Part shown: in pieces, positions 35,285 to 46,350 of the stretch
Numbering within the stretch: the first letter of the stretch is position 1
How the letters are laid out: each line of letters begins with the position of its first letter
Assembly (NCBI GenBank): GCA_022494885.1
Contig: JAGVSM010002731.1
Location: 279,492 to 343,491, forward strand
Length of the DNA stretch: 64,000 nucleotides
Origin: Micrasema longulum
Taxonomy: Eukaryota > Arthropoda > Insecta > Trichoptera > Brachycentridae
Direction of reading: 5' to 3'
Made by a program: the position numbers and the translations under genes
The notes under the pieces: model-generated
Database searches by the model: none
What the model saw: only the letters and a program-made list of their open reading frames with translations
What the model was told of the DNA's origin: nothing

Positions 35285-35945
35285 TTGAGAATGTATTTAT
35301 TTACACTGATGGGCAGATATCTTAACAGATACGAAAAAAATACTCTTAAGAAGAGTGTCTCTGTGTCCAGGCGGATGAAGAATACAGTTATGTGTGTGAA
35401 ATTAAACCAGAATCCTGAGATAGTACTTTCGACTCGATGGCTACACTCATGTAAAAATCTTGACTAAGCAAATGAAGTGGAGATAAGTCCGCCTCGTAGT
35501 GTAGTGGTTGGCACATTCGCCTACCATGCTTTAGACCCCGGGTTCGATTTCTACTAAGGTCGCCTCGAAACATTGAATAAAAACGTAGTTTTACACTGCG
35601 AATTTCTTATTCCTGAAATGGCACCTGAGGCGTAAGGCTAATCACTTTATATTCATTATTAATATAGTTAGATAATTTGAATAGCGCCATTTTTGTAAAA
35701 ATCACATCAACTGCGATGCACAGTTAATGAACGGTTTGGATTATACTTCCTCGTTTCCAATTATTTTCTACTTCAGTTTTAACAAATAGGTGCTACATTT
35801 TAGCACGTCTTGCAGCTACAGAGCGTACGGACGGTAAAAAATCTAGCCCCCATGTAACAGGTGATCGATGTACGCTGAGTTTAGTGTACTGATGCAGTGC
35901 CCACTGCAACAAAAAGGTGGGCACAGGGGTATGATGATGAAACAT
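35285..35945 (+). mobile_element. Long SINE-like family C, with head and tRNA-like core
   Basis: The head at 35300-35480 contains 'agatatcttaacagatacga', 'agtgtctctgtgtccaggcg', 'gatgaagaatacagttatgt' and 'tcgactcgatggctac'. The tRNA-like part starts at 35490 (cgcctcgtagtgtagtggtt; B box GGTTCGATTTC at about 35539). The tail half resumes at 35840 (gtaacaggtgatcgatgtac, gcagtgccc, gatgatga) after a foreign stretch of about 190 bp. The tRNA-like box is therefore internal to this element, not at its 5' end. Confidence 0.65.
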
Positions 35946-36594
35946 AATTATTTACACTGAAAGGCAGCAGGCGCGTTCCGCCCATTCATAATGCGGTTGC
36001 GGCGCATCTCCTGAATATTTGAAAATAATATGTGTTTTACTATTTAAAAGTATAAATTTTTAAAAAAACCTCCAAATATTCCTTAGGTGATTCCAAAAAA
36101 TCTTCGAGAGCACGTGATTGATAAATTCAAACAATATTTGCAGCATACATTCCTTCCTACGTATCCAGTCTAGTCCTATTGCTAATGTTCGAATTTCCGC
36201 GCACGCGCATCAAGATTCATAACGTTGTCATATTGTTCTACGAGACTCATAGAGATAAGAGCATCCAACTTGTGTGATGCAAAGAAAAAACGACTCTAAT
36301 AACATATGGCATAAATATTTATGTAGCGTGTTATTAAAATTTGGCAAAAATTTAAAAACATCTCGAGTTACAGTCAGGGTACAGTCCTAATGTTTATAGC
36401 TTTACCGCTAGATGCACCGGCTCTTGTGCTTCCTAAATTTATAGACGATAAACTTTTAATTATTATTGTTATTGTGAAAAACTTATGTAGCAACAATTTC
36501 GTAATATAATGCCTCAAGCGCACTTCACAAAATTGATTCTATGCTATATGCTATATTTTGTCAACATACGTACTGATAATATTCACCGCACACA

Positions 36595-36965
36595 CCTAAC
36601 ATATAGGCAGATATCTTAACAGAGATGAATAAATATTTTTTGAGAGTGTTCGAGTACAGTTGAGAGACCATTTACTAGTAATTTCATAGTCCGAAATCTC
36701 TTTACACATTGTGTAACATACAGCATTCTGCCTATGGTTTCTCACCCATGTATCTTCAATCTGTTCATTTTATGAAGCATAGTAAAATAAATGCTAGACT
36801 CCTGACTAGCTAGAAAGTTTCGTGTTAAGTCAATGAAGGGTCATAAGATTCTGATTTATATATCCCCGTATCTTTAATGTTCTCCATCTCTTTTGTAACA
36901 TGTTAATCTTAATAACTCTCTAGGCGATGAAATCTAAATTTGGACAAACTCAAAATATTGCTAAT
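36595..36965 (+). repeat. Diverged family B repeat
   Basis: 'tttacacattgtgtaacata', 'cattctgcctatggtt', 'tgttctccatctcttttgta', 'aataactctctaggcgatga' and 'ggacaaactcaaaatattg' follow the family order but are heavily mutated. The first 60 bp (ggcagatatcttaacagaga) match the family C head at about 35310. Confidence 0.5.
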
Positions 36966-37724
36966 AAATATTAAATTAATTGTTTGAACACACTTAGATA
37001 CTTTAATAACTCCATCTCAACACGGGTCATTGATGAAATTAGGTTCGGCCTTATGTCTCGAAAAATGTACAATAAGCTGACAACAACAGATTTGAAAAAC
37101 CTGTGTGGTGTTTTTTAAATAAATACTTGCGTCCTTATGATTTACACAAACACTTAAATTTTGAGTTAAACGAGTTGTAAATATCTGTTTATTAGAAATT
37201 GAAAGGTCTAGATCCTGTAATTCTGAATACCTTTATTGTGAACTATTTTTATTGAGAACGCTTTTTTCAGCGCCGAGATTTCTGATTATTTGTAAATCTC
37301 GGTTCATCACTTTATCCCTACGTCCTCATAAAACGACTTCATTATTCGTTTGAGCTTCTCTCCTTTGATCTATTTACAATGGAGTAAATATTCCGGTTCC
37401 TTTTATTAAACCGGACATCGCACCGCAATAATAAACAGGAGAAACAATATCAAAAGATGAACAACTTGCCCCACGGCCACGTGGTAATCTAACACGTGTT
37501 CCGTACCTTAAATGAATAGTAATATATATATTTTGTATAACGCGATCCGTGGTTTGGACTTTCAATGTGGGTATCGTTTTTTTCAAAAATTTTATGCACA
37601 ACCATGAAGTTCTGTAGTTTTTATTATTAAATAACATAACGTAATAAAATGTAATTTTATAATTAAATTCTAATTTGAACATTAAAGGGAGTCAACAATA
37701 TAAAAACTTTAACATTTTACAACA

Positions 37725-38015
37725 GTGATGAAGAACATTTTGGATATGGTTATATCGAAGTGTAGGCATCTACAGGGCTTATGACCCGTCATTGGCTGGT
37801 TTAAGTGGCCATTTTACGCACTGCGTAAAATTCACTATTCTGTCCGTATTTGAACATCTGTTAATGTTTGTGAAGTGAGAGAGCTGAAACCTTTATTTAT
37901 GCGGGTTCTCTCTCTGTTGTAATATGTTAATATTAACAGCTCCCCAGGGAGTTGAATCCAGTCCTTGTCTACAAAAATTTGGACATACTCAAAATATTGT
38001 TTGATATAAAAATAT
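37725..38015 (+). repeat. Family B repeat, well-preserved copy
   Basis: The complete order is visible: 'gaagtgtaggcatctacagg', 'gcttatgacccgtcattggc', 'tggtttaagtggcca', 'attctgtccgtatttgaaca', 'tctctctctgttgtaatatg', 'agctccccagggagttgaat', 'ccttgtctacaaaaatttgg'. The outer parts of the two ends are inversely related, giving MITE-like architecture. It abuts the giant palindrome. Confidence 0.75.
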
Positions 38016-38102
38016 CTTTGTTATATTTTTAGCTTCTAACTTATTTTTTTTTATTATATAAATAAAACACGAGTGATACTTTAATCCACAAATTTGGAAT
38101 AT

Positions 38103-38145
38103 CCAGTGACCAGTTTCATCGCTTTCGCGACATCTTCGAGACTGG
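38103..38145 (-). ncRNA. Hammerhead-ribozyme-like motif, left arm of palindrome
   Basis: This is the mirror of 38329-38371. On the minus strand stem I is CCAGT/ACTGG, the core has one inserted base (CTcGAAGA), stem II is GTCGC-GAAA-GCGAT, then GAAA, then ACTGGTC with a GTC triplet. The only change from the right arm is within the stem III loop (TG instead of CG). Confidence 0.5.
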
Positions 38146-38328
38146 TATCTTTATTAAAAAGTTAAATGTATTTATACAGAACAGAGGTAAGGATACATAA
38201 TTCAAAGTTATATGTAAGTAAATTAAATAAATTTAATTTACCTTTATTTAATTTACTTACATATAACTTTGAATTATGTATCCTTACCTCTGTTCTGTAT
38301 AAATACATTTAACTTTTTAATAAAGATA

Positions 38329-38371
38329 CCAGTCTCGAAGATGTCGCGAAAGCGATGAAACCGGTCACTGG
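38329..38371 (+). ncRNA. Hammerhead-ribozyme-like motif, right arm of palindrome
   Basis: Stem I: CCAGT (38329-38333) with ACTGG (38367-38371). Core: CTcGAAGA (38334-38341), one base longer than the CUGANGA consensus. Stem II: GTCGC (38343-38347), GAAA loop, GCGAT (38352-38356). Then GAAA (38357-38360). Stem III has only two pairs, AC/GT, around CG. The cleavage triplet is GTC (38364-38366). The tiny stem III is known from Penelope-like and retrozyme hammerheads, which act best as dimers. The inserted core base could reduce or abolish activity. Confidence 0.55.
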
Positions 38372-39330
38372 ATATTCCAAATTTGTGGATTAAAGTATCA
38401 CTCGTGTTTTATTTATATAATAAATTACAATAAACTTCCATCAAGAATTTTCACTTGCAAACTTAAATGTTTTATCTAACTTATTTTTTGGTATTAATAA
38501 TAAATTACATTTTTAATAAAAAACAATCTACGACAAAAGTGTTTTAATACTATTTTTGCATCGTGCGTCCTCGGCATCTGGTTTCGAGATCTGAAATCAT
38601 GTTAAAACCTTTGTCCACACAGCGTTCGTTACCTAAAAAACGACATTTAACTCCGAAAATACCATTAGATTAAATTTGTTTGATATCAGATTAATAAGTC
38701 AGATTATGAACGAATATGCATAATTTTTATACTTTTTTTTCTTTCATTGTTAATCGTTCATATTGTACCTACATAATATGTATCTGACGGTAAATCATTA
38801 GTGCATTTTACGTAATCAAATTATGAAAAGAGGAACCTTTACATTCGTCACTAATCTATTTCTAGAGATCTAGCGAATATATAAACAATTTTTCCACTGT
38901 TTCCAACTCAAAAAAAGATACAAATATTTTTTATATGTTGTTGAATCTTTAACTTCATTGTATTAAATAGACATACATAGTAGTAAAAGTGGAAAGTGAA
39001 AAGGTTAAAAGAAGTGGAAAGTAAAAAGTTAAGAAACAGAGTTGCTATGAATTAAATCAAAATGACCGATTGTAATTTCGATTCTGATCAAGAGGTTCAT
39101 TTTGCCGATAATTATTCAGTATCACATGATTTAACAAGAAACTTGTCCAATGTTGTCTGTTTTTGTCCACTCTGTAAAATTTTACTGAAATAGTCGGTCA
39201 CATTATTGTTGAATGCGTTTGATTTCAGTTGACAAAAGCAAAATTTTGGTTTCATTTTTTGACCACATTCTGCCCTTTAGGGTGGGAGTGACGAAAAATA
39301 TTATAATTCAAAATCAAAAAAGGAAGGAGT

Positions 39331-39640
39331 GCTGCGTTGGTTTGGACATGCATACGAATGGATAGCGATAGAACGGCTAAAAGGATCGACGGTGCTAATG
39401 TTGACGGGTGCATAAAAGGAGGAAGACCGAGAAAGACATGACACTATCAAATCCAACAAATACTTAAAGATGGACATGTGAAGAGTAGAATAATCGGCGT
39501 GCGTGTATGAGTAGATGTATGAATGTAGAGGAAGCGCGGTCTGTACGCAGAGACTGAGTGATATTGCGTTCTATCTTCTCTGCCTACCCCTACGGAGAAA
39601 CGGCGTGATGGTTTGTTGTTGTTGTTGTTATTGACAAATA
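39331..39640 (+). mobile_element. LINE C-terminus, 'MNVEEARSV' type, copy 2
   Basis: Translation with frameshifts gives LRWFGHA, ERLKR, NVDGCIKGGRPRKT (stop), HYQIQQILKDGHVKSR, then RRACMSRCMNVEEARSV and a remnant of YPYGEK. Next come 'ggcgtgatggtttgttgttg' and a (ttg)n end. 'RWFGH..RM' and 'GRPRKTW' are the canonical C-terminal blocks of this LINE group. At least two frameshifts and two stops are present. Confidence 0.75.
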
Positions 39641-40306
39641 TAGAGGTTTTATTGTTTATGTTTATATATAATCGATAGAAAGCAAGCTATGTTTGTAGGA
39701 CGAAATTATATGAGCGAAAACACAAATTAACACTAAAGTTTCTAAGTAAAATAAGAAGGAATTTCAATAAATTATTACAGTTGATTATATCGAGATATTT
39801 TTACGGTACGTATTAACCTAGTGCCTGGATAAAAACGTCCGCCATTCGAAATCAGATCGGTCCGTTGACAAATGCGAGCTAGATTTTTATTTGCCTCGTT
39901 AACTTCTAGGGCTTATTTCGTATTTTTCTTAGTCGGTAAGGGCGTGACGATGTTTTTACTGTCGTTGAAACGAATCGGCGTGCGGTGCGCCTAAACGCAC
40001 TTAAAATTACAAACGTTAAAAACATAACATCCTGTATTTTTGTTTCCACGAAATATTTCACTTTTATCGCCTTTCTGCATTATGACTGTAAATAACTGAA
40101 AAGCTCAACTAATTCCTTCATTAACTGCCTCACTTTAAAATGAAAAAGAAACTGTTTTAAGCCACGAAGCGTTTCTTCTTAAGTTATTATAAAATGGAAA
40201 CTTTGCCATTGGTGTTAAACTTTTATTCTACTTTTTTTCTCCTTTATTATAGAATTCAACGCATCGGCGTGAAAGTAATAATAGTAAAAAAACGGATAGT
40301 TTAGTT

Positions 40307-41170
40307 CAGGCATGGGCAACCTTTTTCTAGTCAGGGCCATATCGTGAATTTTCCTTTGAGTTGCGGGACGGAATATCTAAATAACCAAAACATGTATAGG
40401 TTCAAGTAGTCAGCAAACATTTTATATAAAAAAACAGTAATTAAATCAAAAGTAAACATACAAGTGATGCACGCTGAATTGAATACATTTTATTAATATA
40501 TCTATTGGTCTATATAAATTGGTTATGTTTTTTATGATTATTTTATTATTTTTATTTTTTATTATGTTAATGATAATGAGTTTAATTGGATTAATTACGT
40601 TTTCTTATTGTTATTATTATGTTAACTCTGTTAAATAGTTAATCTAAGGCATGTTTCACATTTTGTCAAATGTTTCCTTCGGCACGGGACCCCAGTGAGG
40701 GAACATTATTATGTATAAAAAAAAAGAATACACACAATGTAAAAGTATAAATTTATAAATAAATAAATATAACTTCAGTCCTAGTTCAGTAAAATCCTAA
40801 TCATAACATTACACATACTAACGCGCTCTGGAGTGAACTTTTTTCCACGTTACGAGGCGATTTATTAATTTCCTCTGAAATTGAATTTAACGGATTAAAT
40901 AAAAAACGTTCATATAATGCCCCTCAGTTAAAAGCTGTATCCTGTAACCATAGAATATTTCATGTATTTATTTAGATAGTTGTACGAAATATTTAACCAA
41001 CTAGTTATATTGGCATAGTATCTTTTGATGATCTCCTTAAACTCGCTGATAATATTGCTTATCTATATATTATAAAAAAAACTTTCGCCCACTCGTTTGA
41101 CGTTTTGAATTTATGAACGAATTTTGGTGTGATCTCCACATTTCTGCGGGCTGGGGGTTGCCCACATGCG
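40307..41170. mobile_element. Non-autonomous hAT transposon with intact 8-bp TSD
   Basis: The left end is CAGGCATGGGCAACC at 40307. The right end, reverse-complemented, starts CGCATGTGGGCAACC at 41170. A perfect 8-bp duplication GTTTAGTT flanks it (40299-40306 and 41171-41178). The subterminal regions have the 'GGCC' / 'CAGCCCGC' blocks usual for this hAT group. It contains a LINE 3' end (40530-40770) and no transposase. Confidence 0.85.
40530..40770 (+). mobile_element. LINE 3' UTR nested in hAT
   Basis: A T-rich UTR with 'cggcacgggaccccagtgag', comparable to 'cgacacgggttgtgcccagt' of the LINE ending at 18336, closes with 'ataaataaataaata'. It probably inserted into the hAT element. Confidence 0.55.
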
Positions 41171-41868
41171 GTTTAGTTTATGTACTTAAAAACGATGTAT
41201 TTTATTTGAATTACTTCTATATTACCTACATCAAAAATGATTTACCAAGTAGTTATACTGACCAAAGCTTAATAAGTAAAACTGGCAAACATTGGGGAAA
41301 CCTGTAAAACGAACACATTTTTATACATGTCGCGTTAGTCAAATTAATCAAATGTTTCAGTTCCATTATAATTTTTGTAGTCGATGTTGGGTAAACAAGT
41401 ACATAATAATTATTTTTATCACGAGGATGGTCATGATTAATAATGTGTGACAATTAATTGATTTATATACTCAGACACACGTTTTAAAACAGCGTACTTA
41501 AATTTAATTAAATCCTAATGAGAGCACCTAATTTTAAAAGCTTTTATACCGCCATTTGACACGCGAGCATTATAATGGACAAGATTTATGCATTTTGCTT
41601 CAAAACTCGTGACATAGGCTTAATTATAAGCATTTTTGCATGGCAAAACACAACCCAGATTTTAATTGCGTGTCTTAATATTGTATTAAATTAATTCTCA
41701 ACACAGTCCACAATAGAGTCCAAGGACCAACTTGTGTATGGAAGTTAAGTTTGGGGTTGAGGGAATAAGATGCTAGTAAAATGTACAGAACCAATGTCAG
41801 TCTGTCAGTTATATTTTCTCTATCTGAGAATTATATAACATGATTTTCATCAATTTAAATTTTACCAT

Positions 41869-41968
41869 AGCGGGTCGTAAAATGTCCGACCGGCACCATA
41901 GGCACGGGCCGCATTGGGGGCGGTCGCGGGCCGGTGTTGGTCTGCGGGCCTTAATTTGGAGACCCCTG
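41869..41968 (-). mobile_element. hAT-like terminus (minus strand), solitary
   Basis: Reverse-complemented from 41968, this reads CAGGGGTCTCCAAATTAAGG and then GC-rich 'GGCCCGC' blocks, an unmistakable hAT-type end. The 8 bp outside it are gactacgg (41969-41976), and the AATT-family element begins 3 bp later. The other end was not found. Confidence 0.65.
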
Positions 41969-41978
41969 GACTACGGAC

Positions 41979-42884
41979 AATTTAACGTAGTTATGCAGAA
42001 AACAGCCAGCCATACAAAAAAGAAACTGAGATAGTAGAACTTTTGTGAAAAGAGTAAATAGCCAAATCTACACAACAGTTAGAATATGTTTTACTTTGAC
42101 AAATGATAAATAATGTATGCATTCGTTTTTTTAGAATACAAAAAATAATGTTACTATAAATTTGACCAGTTTTAATGATTTTTTAAGTCTGGCTGGCCAC
42201 ACAATCAAAGATATGCGTTTTGCAGAAATCATCCAGCTCTAGTAAAACTCTGATGTATGTTGTGCCATTCTTCATAATGTATTGAACATGTTATTTTATA
42301 TTTGTATTAGGATACTCAATCGTAAAAAAAACACTTCATTCATTTGTTAAAATAACTTTAAAAATAATTGGATAATGTGATAAAGGAATTTCAATGTTTT
42401 TATAAAGCCTGGCTGACCAAGCAACCTTAAATACGCATTTTGCAGAAAACAGCAAGATAATACTAATACTCGTATATCGAATAATACTTCATTCAAACTT
42501 AAAATATATGAGGTGACATTCTGTCCTAAGACATATTGTTTTATTACCGAAGTTTTTAAATTAATGAATTTTTAAAATTAATAAATTTACGTATTCATCC
42601 AAAAAATATATTTTAGAGAACAAGATTTCAGTAGACATTAATCTTCCCATCAGCGTCTATACCGTAAGTTTTTTCTAGTGTTGTGGGTGTTTTCTGTAAA
42701 TTGAGAAATGTCATTTTTGTGATCAAGACTATTTTCAAAATGTAATTATTCCAGTTTTGTGTATGAAAGTGGCCTGGTTTTTTTTAGCAGAACGTAGAAT
42801 TGACCTTACTGCACCCGATAACACCAATACCTCATTTTAGCCGAATTGTGGAATGGCTGGTTTTCTGCATAACTACGTCCAATT
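41979..42884 (-). mobile_element. Inverted-repeat transposon, 'AATT' family, long form (906 bp)
   Basis: AATTTAACGTAGTTATGCAG at the left and CTGCATAACTACGTCCAATT at the right match the ends of the 436-bp copies. The right 280 bp or so is the reverse complement of the left part of those copies (cgataacaccaatacctcat, tgtgatcaagactat). Two internal segments (42187-42240 and 42409-42458, both 'ctggctg.cca..caa', then 'gc.ttttgcagaaa') repeat end-like sequence. No transposase ORF is visible. Confidence 0.7.
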
Positions 42885-43329
42885 AACAACTGACCTCGAG
42901 ACGAACTTTGGCTTATTTATACAGACAATTATTTGAGAGATTATCATAGGAAGCTTACGCATTTATATCAATTAGAATATAACTGTTTCATGTTTTACTG
43001 TTCTTCTGTTTTTCGAGAGACGGCGAATTATTTTATACTTAAATTGAATTTATATTCTTTGAATAAAATCAATAAACATAATAATATAATACATCCAATG
43101 TCGTAACTTACCGTCATGGTTAACTAGATAAATATTCTGCGATTATTTTGAATGGCTTTGTTGAATCTCGGTGCCTACCTGAAACAAAAAATATATATTA
43201 TAATTCTAAAAAACATGATTTGTAAAGAGTATTGGCGAATCAAACTCAAAATTTCAACAACTACCTGGTAAAATGAAAATGGAAAATTGTTTTTAGGCGT
43301 TGCCTAGTAGGTGATTTGGTTCAGCCAGA

Positions 43330-43550
43330 TGAATCTCACCTACGTGATAAAGGTTTCAGCTCGTTTACTTCACAAAAGTCAACAGATAGAAGAGTTGAGG
43401 AAATGTGGATGTTCAAATATGGGCAGAATGGTGAATGTTACACAGTACGTAAAGTGGCAACTTAAACCAGCCAATGACAGGTCATAAGCCCTGTAAATGC
43501 CTAGACTTCCATTTTCCCCTCTCGAAAATGTTTTCCCTCTCTGTTAAAAT
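43330..43550 (-). repeat. Family B repeat, well-preserved copy
   Basis: 'aaggtttcagctcgtttact', 'tcacaaaagtcaacagatag', 'gaggaaatgtggatgttcaa', 'cttaaaccagccaatgacag' and 'gtcataagccctgtaaatgc'. It defines most of the consensus on this strand. Confidence 0.75.
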
Positions 43551-43674
43551 AAATTTAAAACAAAATTTTATTTTACAAATCCGACCGTGAAAGACAGTTT
43601 ATTCGCAAAAGTTACATTGTAGTTATTTATTGTTAAAATGTTTTTAAATGAAAATTTTTTCATTTATATTTCAA

Positions 43675-43772
43675 CAGAGATAGAGAACCTTATTGAAAAA
43701 GCAATGACATGAAAATCTAAGCATTGCAGTGCAAATATATATGACGTGCCATTAGCTTACTTAAGTATTCAA
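43675..43772 (+). repeat. Family B repeat, left-end fragment
   Basis: 'aacagagatagagaacctta', 'aatctaagcattgcagtgca', 'tgacgtgccattagcttact', then interrupted where the next LINE begins. Confidence 0.5.
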
Positions 43773-43774
43773 TA

Positions 43775-44060
43775 TATGGTTTGGACATGTAGAGCGAATG
43801 GACAGCGAAAGAGAGGCTTAAAATATTTACAATGCGAATGTTGACAGATGCAGAAATAGAGAAAGACCGAAAAAGACATTACATGACCAAATCTGAAAAA
43901 TACTTGAAGACGGACTTGTCGAAAATCGGAATAATCGGCGCGCTTGGGTGAGAAGATGTATAAATGTAGAGGAAGCGAGGTCTGTATGTAAAGATATCGC
44001 GTTCTATGCTCTTTGCCTACCCTTACGGAGAAACGGCTGGTTGTTTTGTTTATTTGTTTG
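43775..44060 (+). mobile_element. LINE C-terminus, 'MNVEEARSV' type, copy 3
   Basis: The frame reads IWFGHVERMDSEREA, stop, NIYNANVDRCRNRERPKKTL, HDQI, stop, KILEDGLVENRNNRRAWVRR and CINVEEARSVCKDIAFY. This copy keeps a single frame with only two stops, making it the best preserved of the four. It is 5'-truncated at the family B fragment and ends near ttttgtttatttgtttgttc. Confidence 0.8.
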
Positions 44061-44154
44061 TTCGAATTTTTATGAAAGTATCTTATAAAAAAAAAAATGT
44101 TTAAAGTATAAAAAAACATAAATTTGTTTCACCTGAAAAGTTGGGTTTTTGGAG

Positions 44155-44405
44155 GTACTGTAGTTTAGGTGGTGTAATGGTCAGCGCGTTTGCCTACCAT
44201 GCAAGAGGTCTCGGGTTCGATTCTCAACATGGTCAATATGAAATATTTATTCAAAAGGGTGTTTTCACACTAGAATATTTCATAGTCCCTGGACTGGCAA
44301 CTGAAGCGTAAGACTGATCAGCTTACTTTCATTTAACAAAAATTATTAAGATACCTTGCGATTTGTACACCAATGCAGTGCCCTATGCACCATTAGGTGC
44401 GAAAA
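44155..44405 (+). mobile_element. tRNA-like SINE family C, copy 3
   Basis: 'taggtggtgtaatggtcagc', 'gcgtttgcctaccatgcaag', B box GGGTTCGATTC at about 44214, 'aacatggtcaatatgaaata', 'catagtccctggactggcaa', 'ctgaagcgtaagactgatca' and 'caccattaggtgcg'. It is nearly full length and among the best copies. Confidence 0.8.
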
Positions 44406-44705
44406 TGTGTTTATGTAGTTTCCTATCGCATACAGACTTGCAAAACTCGTAAGTCGAAAAAGTTATTTTGGTATTTACTGTTAGGTTTTCAAATAATCTT
44501 AACTGTGAGCAAAACGTGTATATTTATACAGCGTTTCATTATTTAAGAAATAAAAAAAAGTGTGGATGCTATAGTATTTGGTGGGCTAAAAAAAACTCAA
44601 CAAAAGAAATTGTCTCGCTTCTATTTTTTCTGAAAATGTACGCGTCACATTTTTTTATTTTTTTTGATCAATAGATTTAGAATTTTCAATTACTGTAGCA
44701 TGTCC

Positions 44706-45142
44706 AATTAAACGTTGTTATGCAGAGAGGAGCTAGTCCACAATTTTGAAAAAATGCGATATTGATGTTATCGGGTGCACTTAGGTCAATTCTATGTTCT
44801 GCCAAAAGCAGCTAGACCGCTTTCACACAAAAAACTGTATTAATCACATTCTGAAAATGGTGTCGATCACAAAAACGGCATTTCTCAATTTGCAGAAAAC
44901 ACCCACAGCACTAGAAAAACCTTACGGTACCTTAAAAATCATTGAAACTGGTTAAATACATCATTAGATTCTTGTTTGTAATATTTAAAAAAAAACTCAT
45001 GTATTTATTGTTTATTATTAGCTCAAATCAAAAACATTTTAAGTGTTCTGTAAATTTGATTTTTCACTCCTTTCAGAAAAGTGCTATTATCCGAGTTTCA
45101 TTTTTTTATGGCTGGCTGCTTTCTACATAAGTACGTTCAATT
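44706..45142 (+). mobile_element. Inverted-repeat transposon, 'AATT' family, copy 2 (437 bp)
   Basis: Collinear with 31738-32173 along its whole length, including 'tatcgg.tgca.t.aggtcaa', 'tggtgtcgatcacaaaaacg' and 'gcatttct.aatttgcagaa'. The ends are AATTAAACGTTGTTATGCAG and the reverse complement of CTACATAAGTACGTTCAATT. It is non-coding. Confidence 0.75.
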
Positions 45143-45754
45143 ACTATAGTACTCATTCTACCGAAAAAATACTTCACTACCATCCGGTACTGTAAAAAAA
45201 ACTGTTTTCACTCTCCCTTGAACAAAAAGACGTACGAACTTTACAATTCAGGCCAACGATATATTATAGGCCAACAGGAATTCGCCTCATAAACAATCCA
45301 GCATAAAACCAGTTGTAAAACTAAAGAAAAAAAATACATGAATTATATGGACTCAAAGTATGATAAGATGTAAAATAGGCGAATTTTTGAGCTGATTTTA
45401 TTTAATCCACTTCCACAGTTATATATTGTGATTTATGTTCAATCTACATTTCATATATCAGGTATGAATTTCAATAAATTTTTGCTCTAAATTCTACGAA
45501 ATTGTTACAATCCGTATTATGTGGTTAGCCCCTATCATGCGGTGAATCGTTATGGGTACTTACTGAAATAATGAGAGGATCATTACAGGGATCAATAGTT
45601 GATGAAGTATCATTACCTTCATTGTTCGAACCGATATGATAGCTTTGGAAATTGAGATAACCTTTAAAACATACAAATTCTCATAAAAAGGTGAAGATAT
45701 GGATATTTAAATAGACACACGTAAACGGTAGATATAGCATATATTTACATGTTT

Positions 45755-46350
45755 TTTAAGTTTTTTATGTCAGGGTAGATGAAAAATACACTTCTGTGTG
45801 TGCAATAGAGAACCAGAATCCTCGACAAGTGTATTTGATTAACAAATAAAAACAGGGATGGAGAATACCTTAAATAAGGAAATTTGCAAGTTAAAATCTA
45901 GTCTTTTATCTACGAACATTTAGAAACCATCTGGTCCAAGAAGAAGTTTAAAAATTAAAAAGTTCGCAGCAGACTTAACTCCGTTCTATCAAACATAAGC
46001 CAATTGGCCGCAGGTTAAGGGACCATATTTCAAACGCTCGTGCTTACTCTAGTTATATATGTACCTCAATGGCTTTTAGATAAAAATTCGGAATAAGGAA
46101 ATCGGGTGGAGATAAGTTCGCCTCTTTGTATAGTAGTTGACACATTCGCCTTCTATTCTCGAGGGCGTGGGTTCAAATCCTGGCAGGGTGGACTTGACAA
46201 TATTGATTTTTAGGTTTGTTTAAACTGCCATATATAATTGTTAGTAAGCGCAAGACTGATCATCCGATGGTAACCGTTGGTCGAAAGATGTTGCGTTTGT
46301 TTTACCAATGCACCAATACATGTGGAGAAAAGAATGATGACGATATCACT
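45755..46350 (+). mobile_element. Long SINE-like family C, diverged copy
   Basis: Head blocks 'gtagatgaaaaatacacttc', 'tgtgtgtgcaatagagaacc' and 'agaatcctcgacaagtgt' are followed by 'cgggtggagataagttcgcc' and a tRNA-like part with GGTTCAAATCC at about 46173. Then come 'gcgcaagactgatcatc' and a 3' 'gatgacgat' end. A stretch of about 240 bp of unrelated sequence splits head and core. Confidence 0.55.

Larger units (their letters stand above)
38051..38423. repeat. Giant near-perfect palindrome carrying two hammerhead-like motifs
   Basis: Arms 38051-38231 and 38243-38423 (181 bp each) are reverse complements with very few mismatches, separated by 11 bp. Each arm carries the same 43-nt hammerhead-like motif 52 nt from its outer end, one on each strand. 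The ends are TTATTATATAAATAAAACAC. No ORF is present. It could be two terminal repeats of a Penelope-like element joined tail-to-tail, or a retrozyme-type element. The near identity of the arms suggests recent formation or gene conversion. Confidence 0.9.

Noticed and set aside
43769..44119. 116-codon minus ORF
   Set aside because: Antisense to the plus-strand LINE remnant IWFGHVERMDSERE...NVEEARSVC, so it has no independent support.
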